NCBI RefSeq assembly: GCF_021390545.1
Contig: NZ_JAJUWR010000019.1
Location: 1 to 64,000, forward strand
Length of the DNA stretch: 64,000 nucleotides
Source of the DNA: Algoriphagus sp. AGSA1
Lineage (GTDB): Bacteria > Bacteroidota > Bacteroidia > Cytophagales > Cyclobacteriaceae
Direction: 5' to 3'
The position numbers and the translations under genes were made by a program. Below the pieces are notes generated by a model. That model ran no database searches, had not been told where the DNA came from, and saw nothing but the letters and a program-made list of their open reading frames with translations. Shown in pieces: positions 1 through 9,161 of the stretch (the first letter of the stretch is position 1; each line of letters begins with the position of its first letter).

Positions 1-67
1 TCCTTAAAGGCTACATTTAAGTCTTGTTTTTGCACACCTCAAAATACATGTTTTGAGTTAAAACAGG

Positions 68-98
68 AAAGGCTAGCCGAGAAATCGACTAGCCTTTT
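68..98 (+). terminator. Intrinsic terminator of an upstream gene outside the window
   Basis: A 9-bp stem (AAAGGCTAG at 68-76 with CTAGCCTTT at 89-97) is extended by CGA/TCG around a GAAA loop and ends in TTTT. The gene it would terminate lies left of the window. Confidence 0.6.
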
Positions 99-372
99 AA
101 ACTAGCTACTTTTGAGACAGCCTCTTTCTTTTTTTACCCGGATCATTAGGTTTCGATATAGCTTCGACTTCCAATACCTAGCAAGGTAACATGGTCATTG
201 ACAAAGAGAAAATAAAAAGCTCATATCTCTCACAAAAAACTGACAACCAAATAATCAGCAACATAGAGACGGGATCTACGGAGTTGTTTCAGAAACCAAA
301 GTCGAATAAAATAATAGACAATTGCACGGGACTTGTAATGATCTGGAAAATTCACCCTCATGTCATTGCATT
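99..372. other. Leader region before topoisomerase IB
   Basis: There is no convincing gene here. A 106-codon open frame (191-511) runs into the topoisomerase in another frame and matches nothing I know. Bases 109-124 resemble, in reverse orientation, the left end of the repeat at 49147. Confidence 0.5.
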
Positions 373-1395
373 ATGGTCACAGCTTCTGAACTGCCCGAAG
401 GACTCATTTATATCCGGGACACCCAACCGGGGATATATAGAAAAAAGCAGGGACGTGGCTTTCTCTATCTGGACAAAGACCAGCAAAAACTCTCTGATGA
501 ATCTCAGTTGAAGCGTATTGAAAACATGGTCATCCCTCCTGCATGGAAGCAAGTGTGGATCAGCCCCAAAAAAAACAGTTACCTTCAGGCAACTGGGATA
601 GATGAAAAGGGAAGAAAGCAATATTTATATCATCCTAAATGGTCAGAATATTCCCAAAAAATCAAATATGATGACCTGCTCAAGTTTGGGCTTTATTTGC
701 CCAAACTGCGAGAAAGATATCAAAAAGACCTCAGGAAAAAATCCTGGAGCAAGTCAAAAGTACTTGCGCTGGCTACGGCGCTGTTAGATGAATTATACCT
801 AAGGGTGGGAAACAAACACTACACAAACTCAAACAAAACACATGGACTTACCACCTTAAGAAGAAAACACCTGAAGGAAGACGGCAATAAACTTCTGATC
901 AACTATACTGCGAAAAGCGGCAAAGAAAGATCTGTTTCCCTTACAAACAAACGACTCATCCGCTTACTCAAAGACTGTTCACAGCTGCCTGGCTATGATC
1001 TATTTAGATACGAACAGAACAGCCAATGGCATACAGTAGATTCATCGGCGCTCAACGAATACATCAGCGAAGAAGCTCCTGAAGATCATTATTTTACAGC
1101 AAAATACTTCCGCACCTGGGGCGCAAATTGTACGTGTATCAAACACGCCGCTGAAGTGGAAGAACTATGCTTGGGGACAAGAAAAAAACCTGAAACAACT
1201 CTTATAGGATTGGTGGCTAAGGAAATGGGCCATACGGTGGCAGTATGCAAAAGCTCTTATCTTCATCCAGAAATCCTGGATCATTGCCTTTCGCAGCATA
1301 CACCGAAAAATCGCTTAACTGAAAATTTTGAAGAAGAGGGATACAAACCTGAAGAAGTTGAACTTATGAAAATATTGTTAGGTAAACGCAACTAG
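373..1395 (+). CDS. DNA topoisomerase IB (poxvirus-like bacterial type)
   Basis: It relaxes supercoiled DNA through a transient 3'-phosphotyrosyl nick without ATP. The 340-residue protein has the N-terminal segment typical of bacterial TopIB (GIYRKKQGRGF near residue 20), the catalytic core motif KYFRTWG, and the C-terminal CKSSYLHPEI in which Y296 is the expected nucleophile. I chose ATG 373 because homology begins at ELPEGLIYIRD; an in-frame TTG at 322 would add 17 residues with no family resemblance. It stands alone, 67 nt before the YihY gene. Such small TopIB enzymes are scattered among bacteria and often transferred; they are not the essential gyrase/Topo IV type. Confidence 0.9.
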   Translation: MVTASELPEGLIYIRDTQPGIYRKKQGRGFLYLDKDQQKLSDESQLKRIENMVIPPAWKQVWISPKKNSYLQATGIDEKGRKQYLYHPKWSEYSQKIKYDDLLKFGLYLPKLRERYQKDLRKKSWSKSKVLALATALLDELYLRVGNKHYTNSNKTHGLTTLRRKHLKEDGNKLLINYTAKSGKERSVSLTNKRLIRLLKDCSQLPGYDLFRYEQNSQWHTVDSSALNEYISEEAPEDHYFTAKYFRTWGANCTCIKHAAEVEELCLGTRKKPETTLIGLVAKEMGHTVAVCKSSYLHPEILDHCLSQHTPKNRLTENFEEEGYKPEEVELMKILLGKRN

Positions 1396-1462
1396 GCGAA
1401 TCAGGTATCCACCCTTGGCATGCTTTTTTGACATGGAGAAGCTTTAGGAACATTCCCAAAAA

Positions 1463-2485
1463 GTGAAGTATGAACACCTGCAATTAATGGAAACTGAAGA
1501 ACACATGGGTAATCTTACACCAGCAAGATTTAAATTAACGCATATTCCAAGTTTGATTGTTGAAAGTTTCAAGCAATGGAACGCTGCTGATCCATGGAGG
1601 CTCAGCGCTGTGATCGCGTATTACGCCGTGCTATCTCTCCCTGCTTTGATGATCATCGTTATAAATACTGTGGGAGCAATCTGGGGCGTGGATCTGGTGA
1701 CCGGACAGCTGAACGATGAGCTTGCCTCAGCTATGGGCTCCGAAGCCGCAAAGTTTATGACGGGTATGGTAGAGCAAACCCAGAATAGCGGAAAGTCCAC
1801 CATTGCTTCTATTATAGGGGTTGGGGTTTTGATATTCGGCGCATCCGGAGTCTTTTTTCATCTTAAAATTTCGATAAATGCTATTTGGGGACTGAAACAG
1901 ACCGAGGATGTAAAATGGTATTATACACTATGGGACCGTGCCATAAGTTTCGGTTTTGTGCTGGTTCTGGGGTTCTTATTGCTCGTCAGTTTCCTATTGA
2001 CAGCCTTATTATCGGTGTTCAGCGATTTTATCAAAAGTATTCTACCTGAGTTCGTGGTGGTCTTCGCATTCATTGTGGACCTTTTGATCTCCTATGGAGT
2101 TATTGCCATATTGTTTGCCTTAATATTTAAATACCTGCCAGATGCCAAAATACGGTGGAAATCAGTTTGGGTGGGGGCATTATTGACCTCTTTCTTATTT
2201 TCAATATCCAAATTTTTATTGGGTATCTATTTTAGTGCTGCAGAGCCTGGATCTACTTATGGAGCCGCAGGATCGATTATTTTAATTTTGCTTTGGGTTT
2301 CCTATTCATGTCTGATATTCTTCTATGGAGCAGAATTCACCAAGGTATTTTCAATTCGATATGGCTATGGGATCATTCCAAGAAAGAATTACTCCAGGGT
2401 AAAAAAAAAGGAAGTAATACAAGAAGGTGATTTGATCCCCCCTCCTCAGGATCCCTTACCAGAAGGAGAAGAAGATGACCTCTAG
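1463..2485 (+). CDS. YihY/virulence factor BrkB family membrane protein
   Basis: This 340-residue inner-membrane protein has about six hydrophobic segments and the family hallmark AYYAVLSLPAL near residue 52, followed by GASGVFFHLKISINAIWG. It ends in a charged tail rich in Pro and Glu. Family members were once called RNase BN, which proved wrong; their role is not settled and transport is suspected. The first start in frame is GTG 1463, but ATG 1487 or ATG 1505 are equally possible because the first 15 residues are not conserved-looking. The gap to the next gene is 331 bp. Confidence 0.85.
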   Translation: MKYEHLQLMETEEHMGNLTPARFKLTHIPSLIVESFKQWNAADPWRLSAVIAYYAVLSLPALMIIVINTVGAIWGVDLVTGQLNDELASAMGSEAAKFMTGMVEQTQNSGKSTIASIIGVGVLIFGASGVFFHLKISINAIWGLKQTEDVKWYYTLWDRAISFGFVLVLGFLLLVSFLLTALLSVFSDFIKSILPEFVVVFAFIVDLLISYGVIAILFALIFKYLPDAKIRWKSVWVGALLTSFLFSISKFLLGIYFSAAEPGSTYGAAGSIILILLWVSYSCLIFFYGAEFTKVFSIRYGYGIIPRKNYSRVKKKEVIQEGDLIPPPQDPLPEGEEDDL

Positions 2486-2816
2486 AGGAGAAAGATTAGT
2501 TACTATATATCAATCCACATAAATAAATCTAAACCGCTATAGAGGGTATCTTCAGCCTGAAGGAGAAGTGAATGAAATTCTGAGTTCGTTCCGTGAAAAC
2601 CCAAATCATTCAACAGACTCCTTTTGCCTTCTATACTAGGTTCGCTTTGAATAAATTTCAACAATCCGAATTGCGATTTCTCAAGGCTAAGTCCATACAA
2701 GTTTAGAGAAAGTGAACATAGGAAAATTTATTTGCCACTTATTCAACACCTAAAAAATAAACAGATGGCATATTTTGTGTTTTTATATATCTTGGACCTT
2801 AAACAATTTTTACACT
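2486..2816. other. Intergenic gap, no supported gene
   Basis: A minus-strand open frame of 65 codons (2503-2700) opens only with TTG and shows no motif. The stretch just before 2817 is AT-rich and probably carries the promoter of the phosphohexomutase, but I see no good TAnnTTTG box. Confidence 0.45.
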
Positions 2817-4547
2817 ATGACTAATATAGACCCCAACATTCAAGCTAAAGCAAATGCCTGGCTGAACGGAAAAATCGACGAGGAATCCAAAAGCCAAATC
2901 CGCTCTCTCATTGACCAAAACCCCTCGGAGTTAACCGATTCCTTTTATCAGGATCTAGAATTCGGTACCGGTGGCCTTCGGGGACTGATGGGGGTAGGCA
3001 CTAACCGAATGAACGTTTACACAGTAGGAATGGCCACACAGGGTCTGGCGAATTACCTTTTAAAGTGCTTTCCGGGTGAGACTATACGTGTGGCGATTAC
3101 CCACGATTGTAGAATCAATAACACGCTTTTTGCCACAACCACAGCAAATGTCTTAACCGCAAATGGCATCCAAGTGCTTTATTTCAAGGAAATGCGCCCT
3201 ACGCCCATGCTTTCATTTGCAGTGAGGCACTACGCTTGTAAAAGCGGGGTAATGATCACAGCCTCTCACAATCCTAAAGAATATAACGGCTACAAAGCCT
3301 ACTGGGATGATGGTGCCCAGGTAGTAGCTCCCCATGACAAAAAGATCATAGAAGAGGTAAAAAAGATCACTTCTTTTGATGATGTAAACTGGAATAAAAA
3401 TGATGAATTGTTCCGGTATATTGGAGAGGACTTCGATGAGGTTTACCTGAAGTTGGTCAAAGATTTAAGCCTAGCCCCGGATGCTATTGCGGCAAATAAG
3501 GATATGCCAATAGTTTTTTCCCCTATTCACGGAGCTTCAGGCAAAATGGTCCCAATGGCCTTGAGAGCTTTTGGATTTGAAAATATAAACATTGTAAAGG
3601 AGCAGTCCGAACCGGACGGTAATTTCCCTACCGTAATCTATCCTAATCCAGAAGAGGCCGAAGCTTTGACACTATCACTGAAGCTGGGGAAGGAAGTTGG
3701 GGCTGACCTGGTTCTTGCCTGTGATCCTGATGGGGATAGATATGCCGCTGCAGTCCCTAATGACTCTGGGGAATTCGAACTTCTTAATGGCAATCAGACC
3801 GGGGCATTTCTCACCTATTATCTACTAAGTCAATGGAAAAAAAGCGGTAAACTGAATGGAAACCAGTTCATGGTAAACACCATAGTTACCACAGAGCTGA
3901 TTGACAAAATATGTGAGGGATTCGGAGTAACCTGCTATTCCGTCTTGACAGGCTTTAAAAATATCGCCGCTATCATCAAGGACCTGGAAGGCAAAGAAAC
4001 CTTCATCGGGGGCGGTGAAGAATCTTACGGCTACCTGGTAGGTGATTTTGTACGGGATAAAGATGGCGTAAGTGCTTGCGCTATGGTTGCTGAAGCAATG
4101 GCATATTATAAAACTGAGGGCAAAACCGTATTTGATGTACTTGCGGATATATACGCCCAGTTTGGCTTTTATAAAGAATCATTGATATCTGTGACCAAAA
4201 AAGGAAAAGACGGTGCGGAACAGATTCAGGCTTTGATGACGGATTTCCGCCATCATCCACCCTCCGAGATGAATGGTGTGAAGGTAGTAAAAATCGTAGA
4301 TGTCAAAGAAAGCACTGTGAAAGATCTGACAACCGGAAAGTCCGAAAAACTGGATATGGATAAGTCCAACGTAATGCAGTTTTATCTGGCAGATGGTAGC
4401 AAAATCTCCGCCAGGCCTTCCGGGACTGAGCCAAAAATAAAATACTATTTCTCGGTGAATGCCCAGCTGTCATCTATTACTGAGTATAGAAAAGTTGAAG
4501 CCGAACTCAATGAAAGACTTGAAGGTTTAAAGCGATACTTCAGCTAA
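2817..4547 (+). CDS. Phospho-sugar mutase (phosphoglucomutase/phosphomannomutase, alpha-D-phosphohexomutase family)
   Basis: This cytosolic enzyme moves phosphate between C1 and C6 of hexose phosphates, feeding glycogen, nucleotide-sugar and cell-wall synthesis. All four family motifs are visible in 576 residues: the phosphoserine loop TASHNP (Ser150), the Mg site DPDGDR, the sugar-binding GEESYG and the phosphate-binding RPSGTEPK near the C-terminus. The size fits the long PGM2-like group typical of Bacteroidota. ATG 2817 is preferred over a start 42 nt upstream because homologues begin near NIDPNIQAKANAWL. Glucose or mannose preference cannot be read from the sequence. Confidence 0.92.
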   Translation: MTNIDPNIQAKANAWLNGKIDEESKSQIRSLIDQNPSELTDSFYQDLEFGTGGLRGLMGVGTNRMNVYTVGMATQGLANYLLKCFPGETIRVAITHDCRINNTLFATTTANVLTANGIQVLYFKEMRPTPMLSFAVRHYACKSGVMITASHNPKEYNGYKAYWDDGAQVVAPHDKKIIEEVKKITSFDDVNWNKNDELFRYIGEDFDEVYLKLVKDLSLAPDAIAANKDMPIVFSPIHGASGKMVPMALRAFGFENINIVKEQSEPDGNFPTVIYPNPEEAEALTLSLKLGKEVGADLVLACDPDGDRYAAAVPNDSGEFELLNGNQTGAFLTYYLLSQWKKSGKLNGNQFMVNTIVTTELIDKICEGFGVTCYSVLTGFKNIAAIIKDLEGKETFIGGGEESYGYLVGDFVRDKDGVSACAMVAEAMAYYKTEGKTVFDVLADIYAQFGFYKESLISVTKKGKDGAEQIQALMTDFRHHPPSEMNGVKVVKIVDVKESTVKDLTTGKSEKLDMDKSNVMQFYLADGSKISARPSGTEPKIKYYFSVNAQLSSITEYRKVEAELNERLEGLKRYFS

Positions 4548-4563
4548 TTATCAAATTACGTTT

Positions 4564-4604
4564 AAACAAAAAAAGCACTGATACCCCCAGTGCCTTTTTT
4601 GTTT
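4564..4604. terminator. Bidirectional intrinsic terminator
   Basis: The stem GCACTG (4575-4580) / CAGTGC (4588-4593) is flanked by A-rich and T-rich arms (AAACAAAAAAA / TTTTTTGTTT). It separates the convergent phosphohexomutase and egtD. Confidence 0.8.
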
Positions 4605-4722
4605 AAGAACAGCCTAATTCATTATATCAAAGAAAAAATTGAATTTTTCAACCTGGATTCTACTCTTACAAATAAATCATCAACAGATGATACCGTGCAT
4701 TTATGCCCTCAAAAAAAGAACC

Positions 4723-5688
4723 TTAGGTTCTCCGCCAGAGCACATCCGAGAAATAACCTTCCGAATCCGTGAAATTTTCTATCACCTGGAACCCTCCTGA
4801 TAACGCCAAGGCATTGATTTCACTGAAGCTGTATTTCTTGGAAATTTCGGTGAAAATGCACTCGTAGGCTTCAAAGTCAAACGTTTGATTGAGTGCCTCT
4901 ATGCTCACCAACTGAGATTTTTTGGAGACCAGATGGCTTCTGCATTCCCCGCTTACTGGATCATAGCTAGGCCAATGAACAAATGACTCTAGGTCAAAAT
5001 CCCCGCCGAGTTCCCTGTTAATTCTATCCAGCAAATTCAAGTTGAATTCACGCGTCACCCCTTGAGCATCATGATAAGCATCCAGGATAGTTTGGGGATT
5101 CTTCTTCAAATCAAACCCCAGAAGAACCTGATCGCCTTTTTTGGTTCCAACTCTTAAATGATCCACAATATTCTTAGCTTCTTCCACACCGAAGTTGCCT
5201 ATGTTTGCTCCAAGAAAAAGAATCAAATTCGGATTCCCATTTTCCCATTCTTGGTGCCTAAGTGAATCTCTATAGGTGGACTGAATTGGCGTTACCTCCA
5301 GACCAGGTAGTTCCTGGGCTAGGCTTTGCTCTAATTCTTCCAACACTGATCCTGAAAAATCCACAGGATAATAACTAAACGCTATCTTGTTATTAACCAG
5401 GAACCTCAGGAGAATTTTGGTTTTCAATCCATCCCCGGCTCCCAGCTCTACTAAGTTAAAAGGTTTTTTCAGAGCAAGGATATTTGCTAAAATTTCCTGA
5501 TGCAGACCTTCCAGAATCTCATATTCTTTTCTAGTCAGATAGTATTCAGGCAATGCCATAATCTGCTGAAACAGCTTATCACCTTTTGCGTCATAGAAAT
5601 ATTTGGAGGGTAGGGTTTTAGGCTTAGAGTTGAGACCAAGCATCACGTCTTGGGCAAAAGTTCCAAAATCTGTGTTTTTTGCGTTCAT
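4723..5688 (-). CDS. egtD: L-histidine N(alpha)-methyltransferase EgtD
   Basis: EgtD trimethylates histidine with SAM to give hercynine, the first step of ergothioneine synthesis. The 321-residue protein has the typical N-terminus with PSKYFYDAKGDKLFQQI, the SAM loop LVELGAGDGLKTK near residue 80, and GANIGNF and LLGFDLKK further on. It starts 4 nt after the stop of egtB, so the two are clearly co-transcribed. No egtA, egtC or egtE lies nearby, which fits the compact egtB-egtD clusters seen outside mycobacteria. Confidence 0.93.
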   Translation of the reverse strand: MNAKNTDFGTFAQDVMLGLNSKPKTLPSKYFYDAKGDKLFQQIMALPEYYLTRKEYEILEGLHQEILANILALKKPFNLVELGAGDGLKTKILLRFLVNNKIAFSYYPVDFSGSVLEELEQSLAQELPGLEVTPIQSTYRDSLRHQEWENGNPNLILFLGANIGNFGVEEAKNIVDHLRVGTKKGDQVLLGFDLKKNPQTILDAYHDAQGVTREFNLNLLDRINRELGGDFDLESFVHWPSYDPVSGECRSHLVSKKSQLVSIEALNQTFDFEAYECIFTEISKKYSFSEINALALSGGFQVIENFTDSEGYFSDVLWRRT

Positions 5689-5692
5689 AAAC

Positions 5693-6838
5693 TTAGTTTG
5701 ATTTGGCTAGACGGATACCCATAAACTGCCATCTGTATTTTGGGTGAAAAAAGTTTCTGTAAGAAGGTCTGGAATGTCCTGCGGAAGTAGCCACTGAAGC
5801 TCCCCGAAGCACCATCTGGTTGACCATGAATTTCCCGTTGTACTCCCCTATTGCCCCTGGCGCGACCGTAAATCCGGGATAAGGAAGATAGGCTGAATTG
5901 GTCCACTCCCATCTTTTTCCCCAACTAAACCTATCCTGGGCTACTTCCCATTCAAACTCAGTGGGCAATCTGCACCCCTTCCAAGCCGCATAAGCTGAAG
6001 CTTCGTAAAAATTCACGTGTGAGAGCGGAGCGCGGCTATCGACTTCCCGCATCCCATCTAAAGTATAACAAAACCATTTGCCTTTGATTTCTTCCCAATA
6101 CAAAGGCCCTTTTATTTGCTGTTCCTTGGCCCATGCCCAGCCTTCATCGTGCCAATATGTGGGATTTTCGTAACCTCCAGCTTTCATAAATCCCAAATAT
6201 TCCCCATTTGTAACCAAGGCTGAAGAAATAGAGAAATCATTTATATACACTTTATGGGGATTCAGTTCATTGTCATAGCAAAACCCCTCACCGCTGTAAC
6301 CTATTTCATAAACCCCACCATCAACAGAAATCCATTTTGACTCGTGCTCAGGGCTGTATTCCCTTATATCCATCACTTCTGGATTCAATGGATTGAACCA
6401 AAGACTATATTTCAAATCCGTGATCAGTAATTCCTGGTGTTGCTGCTCATGATTCATCCCTAGGATTACTAGTTCATCAATTTCTTTATCATTCTTTGCA
6501 ATGAGGTTTAACATTGCTTCATCTACATAGCGTCTGTAAACTTTAACCTCTTCGACGGAAGGACGGGACATCAGACCTCGCTGATTTCTTGCAGTCCTTG
6601 CTCCTAAGGAATTATAGTAAGAGTTGAAAAGGAAATTAAACTGGGGATGCTTAACCACATATCCAGGATTTTTTGGCACAAGGATAAATTGCTCAAAAAA
6701 CCAGGTAGTGTGAGCCAGATGCCATTTGGGAGGACTAACTTCCTCAGAAGCCTGCAAGGCAAAATCCTCGGTAATTAATTTTTCGCAAAGGTCTATCGAA
6801 TGCTTTCTTACGTTTTGAAAAGCCCGGGATAAATTCAT
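5693..6838 (-). CDS. egtB: Ergothioneine biosynthesis sulfoxide synthase EgtB
   Basis: EgtB is a non-haem iron enzyme that joins a thiol donor (cysteine or gamma-glutamylcysteine) to hercynine with O2. The N-terminal DinB-like half carries the probable iron ligands H43 (HLAHTTW) and H130/H134 (NHEQQHQELL). The C-terminal FGE-sulfatase-like half contains GCRLPTEFEWEVA and RGASVATSAGHSRPSYRNFF. The length of 381 is normal. It precedes egtD by 4 nt. The C-S lyase (EgtE) that would complete the pathway is not in this window. Which thiol donor is used cannot be decided here. Confidence 0.92.
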   Translation of the reverse strand: MNLSRAFQNVRKHSIDLCEKLITEDFALQASEEVSPPKWHLAHTTWFFEQFILVPKNPGYVVKHPQFNFLFNSYYNSLGARTARNQRGLMSRPSVEEVKVYRRYVDEAMLNLIAKNDKEIDELVILGMNHEQQHQELLITDLKYSLWFNPLNPEVMDIREYSPEHESKWISVDGGVYEIGYSGEGFCYDNELNPHKVYINDFSISSALVTNGEYLGFMKAGGYENPTYWHDEGWAWAKEQQIKGPLYWEEIKGKWFCYTLDGMREVDSRAPLSHVNFYEASAYAAWKGCRLPTEFEWEVAQDRFSWGKRWEWTNSAYLPYPGFTVAPGAIGEYNGKFMVNQMVLRGASVATSAGHSRPSYRNFFHPKYRWQFMGIRLAKSN

Positions 6839-6882
6839 GTAAAAATCTGATTTATATATTTTAAGATGATAAAGAGGTCAAA

Positions 6883-7827
6883 TTACTCCTTGCCAATATG
6901 CACTAAAGCGTCCCCCGTATTGATCACTGGCATATTGTTCATACCGATTATATGTCCGTTCGTGGGAGCTTTCACAGGAATCTTCACCTGCCCGTAGGGA
7001 TCCGAAATCCGTGCCAGAATCTGTCCTTTCTTTACGGATTCCCCTACTTTGACACTAGAATTGAAAATGCCTGAAGCTTTTGCGCGAACCCAGTTGCTTT
7101 CTTTCAAAAAGATACTGTCTTGGCCTACGGGTGCGTCAGAAAGCATGCCTAAGCTTACCAGCATCCGCTTTGTGCCATTCACTCCCTCCTCGATCCCATA
7201 GTCGTCCAAACGCATGGACTCTCCTCCTTCGAAAACAATTATATGTTTCCGCGCTTTATAGGCTTCTTTTCGGAAGGATTTTTCTATATACTTAGAGTTG
7301 ACCACGTAGTGAGTCGCAAATGCCTTCGCCAATTCAACTGCCACCTTATCCTTATAGTCCACACGTACCTGGGGGAAGTTGCTCAGCATTCTTCCCCCTG
7401 TATGAAAATCCACTCCATAGTCTATCTGCGGGATAATCTCATTGCTTAAAATAAAGGCTATGCTGGCCGCTAGAGATCCCTTTTTACTTCCTGGAAAACT
7501 GCGGTTGAGATCTCTCCCGTCGGGAAAAGTACGGCTGTTGGAAAGAAAACCATAGATATTGACCAAAGGAATAAATATTAAAGTTCCCTTTAGCAGTTCC
7601 AAGCCTTCATCTACTTCTTCCAGCAGACGTTTAGCTGTCACCACCCCATTGATCTCATCCCCATGCACCCCACCACTGATAAGAACCACGGGGCCATCCA
7701 TTTTGGACGATCGGATAAAAATAGGTAAATCAATCAAGGTATGGGTAGGGAGCTTCGCTATCGCTATTTCTAGATTCATAGATTGACCGGGTCTTATCCG
7801 AACGCCATTTATGATCAATTCTTTCAT
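6883..7827 (-). CDS. Succinylglutamate desuccinylase/aspartoacylase-family (M14-like) metallohydrolase
   Basis: This is a zinc-dependent amide hydrolase of the AstE/AspA family, 314 residues. The zinc motif GGVHGDEINGV, the basic substrate motif DGRDLNRSFPG and the second zinc histidine in DFHTGG are all present, and a C-terminal biotinyl-lipoyl-like beta domain (KKGQILARISDPYG) is typical of the group. The gene ends 44 nt before egtB on the same strand and may be the first gene of the ergothioneine operon. In many genomes relatives sit beside RimK-type ligases; none is seen here. The real substrate is unknown. Confidence 0.82.
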   Translation of the reverse strand: MKELIINGVRIRPGQSMNLEIAIAKLPTHTLIDLPIFIRSSKMDGPVVLISGGVHGDEINGVVTAKRLLEEVDEGLELLKGTLIFIPLVNIYGFLSNSRTFPDGRDLNRSFPGSKKGSLAASIAFILSNEIIPQIDYGVDFHTGGRMLSNFPQVRVDYKDKVAVELAKAFATHYVVNSKYIEKSFRKEAYKARKHIIVFEGGESMRLDDYGIEEGVNGTKRMLVSLGMLSDAPVGQDSIFLKESNWVRAKASGIFNSSVKVGESVKKGQILARISDPYGQVKIPVKAPTNGHIIGMNNMPVINTGDALVHIGKE

Positions 7828-8147
7828 GTATTTACAATTTGTTTTTCAAAAGCCAAATGACCTTTCCCGAACTGGTTTTGGCGGATCCTGCGGAACTTTA
7901 AAACCTTGGCTCTGGGTATTGCCTGAAACATGCCTGTATCGCCAGGCAATATAATCTGTCGTTCAAAGTTCAATCTGCCAACGGCATAAGGTACTATTTA
8001 CATCCTTTTCAGCCAGACAGGCTGCCACTTTTCCTTTCCCAGAGTGACTTTTTAGGCCAATCCAGCATAATACATTATTCCTCAATTGAGCAAATCGATT
8101 TCATATTGGAGTAAAATCTTGCTTATTTCGCAAGGCACTCTTCATAT
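7828..8147. other. Divergent intergenic region with a hairpin
   Basis: This 320-bp region separates divergent genes and should hold both promoters. An inverted repeat ATTGCCTG (7918-7925) / CAGGCAAT (7943-7950) can fold into a hairpin, with a further GCCTG in the loop. No small gene is supported. Confidence 0.45.
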
Positions 8148-9161
8148 ATGAATATACTAGAAAACATTTCCCTCAAACCATACAATACCTTCGGAATTGA
8201 TAAAACTGCAAGGTTTTTTGTTGTTGTAAAATCAGTTGACGAATTGAAAGAAGCAATTCTATGGGCTAAGCACCAGAAAGTCAACGTATTGGTTTTAGGT
8301 GGCGGCAGTAATATTTTATTGACCCAAGATCAGCAAGCTTTGGTGATCAAAATCGAACTTGGGGGTATAGAAGTCATTCGTGAGGATAGTGACTATGTCT
8401 GGGTGGAAGTTGGGGCAGGTATTATTTGGCATGAGTTTGTACTCACGTCTCTAGAAAACAACTGGGCAGGAATTGAGAATTTATCTTTGATTCCAGGCAC
8501 CGTCGGGGCATCGCCTATGCAGAATATCGGGGCATATGGAGTAGAGGTCAAAGATGTGTTCTACAGCCTTAAGGCATTGGATATGGACAGATTAGAACTT
8601 GAAGAGTTCAGATCAGAACGATGTGCTTTTGGCTATAGAGAAAGTATTTTCAAGCATGAACTGAAGGGTAAATATGTCATTAGCTCAGTCATCTTTAGGT
8701 TGGGAAAAAAGCCTGAATTTCACACGGATTATGGAGCTATCAGGGAGACTTTAGAAGCTTCGGGCATTAAAGACTTGACCATAAAAGCAATCTCGGATGC
8801 CGTCATCCAAATCCGCCAATCAAAGCTTCCTGATCCGAAGGAAATCGGAAACGCGGGATCATTTTTCAAAAACCCGACAATTTCCGTCACACACTTTTCA
8901 AGTCTCAAGAAGGATTACCCATTGATTCCCGGCTATCCCTTGCCCCATGGCGTGAAAGTACCCGCCGCTTGGCTTATCGAGCAGTGTGGCTGGAAAGGCA
9001 AACGGTTTGGGAATGTGGGCGTCCATAGCAAACAGCCGTTGGTTTTGGTGAATTATGGGGAGGGAGAAGGTATCGAGATCAAAGACTTGGCTGAGAAAAT
9101 CCAACAATCCGTCTGGGAAAAGTTTAATGTTTCCATCCAACCAGAAGTAAATTTCCTCTAA
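8148..9161 (+). CDS. murB: UDP-N-acetylmuramate dehydrogenase MurB
   Basis: MurB is the FAD enzyme that reduces UDP-GlcNAc-enolpyruvate to UDP-MurNAc in peptidoglycan synthesis. The protein (337 residues) is of the E. coli-like type I: YNTFGID near the N-terminus, the FAD loop LGGGSNIL (49-56), IPGTVGASPMQNIGAYG (115-131), FGYRES with R164, the proton-donor S238 in AGSFFKNP, and E333 in the C-terminal QPEVNFL. Its stop codon overlaps that of the convergent dCMP deaminase by a few bases. Confidence 0.95.
   Translation: MNILENISLKPYNTFGIDKTARFFVVVKSVDELKEAILWAKHQKVNVLVLGGGSNILLTQDQQALVIKIELGGIEVIREDSDYVWVEVGAGIIWHEFVLTSLENNWAGIENLSLIPGTVGASPMQNIGAYGVEVKDVFYSLKALDMDRLELEEFRSERCAFGYRESIFKHELKGKYVISSVIFRLGKKPEFHTDYGAIRETLEASGIKDLTIKAISDAVIQIRQSKLPDPKEIGNAGSFFKNPTISVTHFSSLKKDYPLIPGYPLPHGVKVPAAWLIEQCGWKGKRFGNVGVHSKQPLVLVNYGEGEGIEIKDLAEKIQQSVWEKFNVSIQPEVNFL

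Noticed and set aside
191..511. 106-codon plus-strand frame before the topoisomerase
   Set aside because: It overlaps the start of the topoisomerase gene in another frame and shows no motif; homology of the real gene begins near 373.
2503..2700. 65-codon minus-strand frame in the gap before the phosphohexomutase
   Set aside because: It opens only with TTG, has no recognisable motif and lies in a gap of non-coding character.
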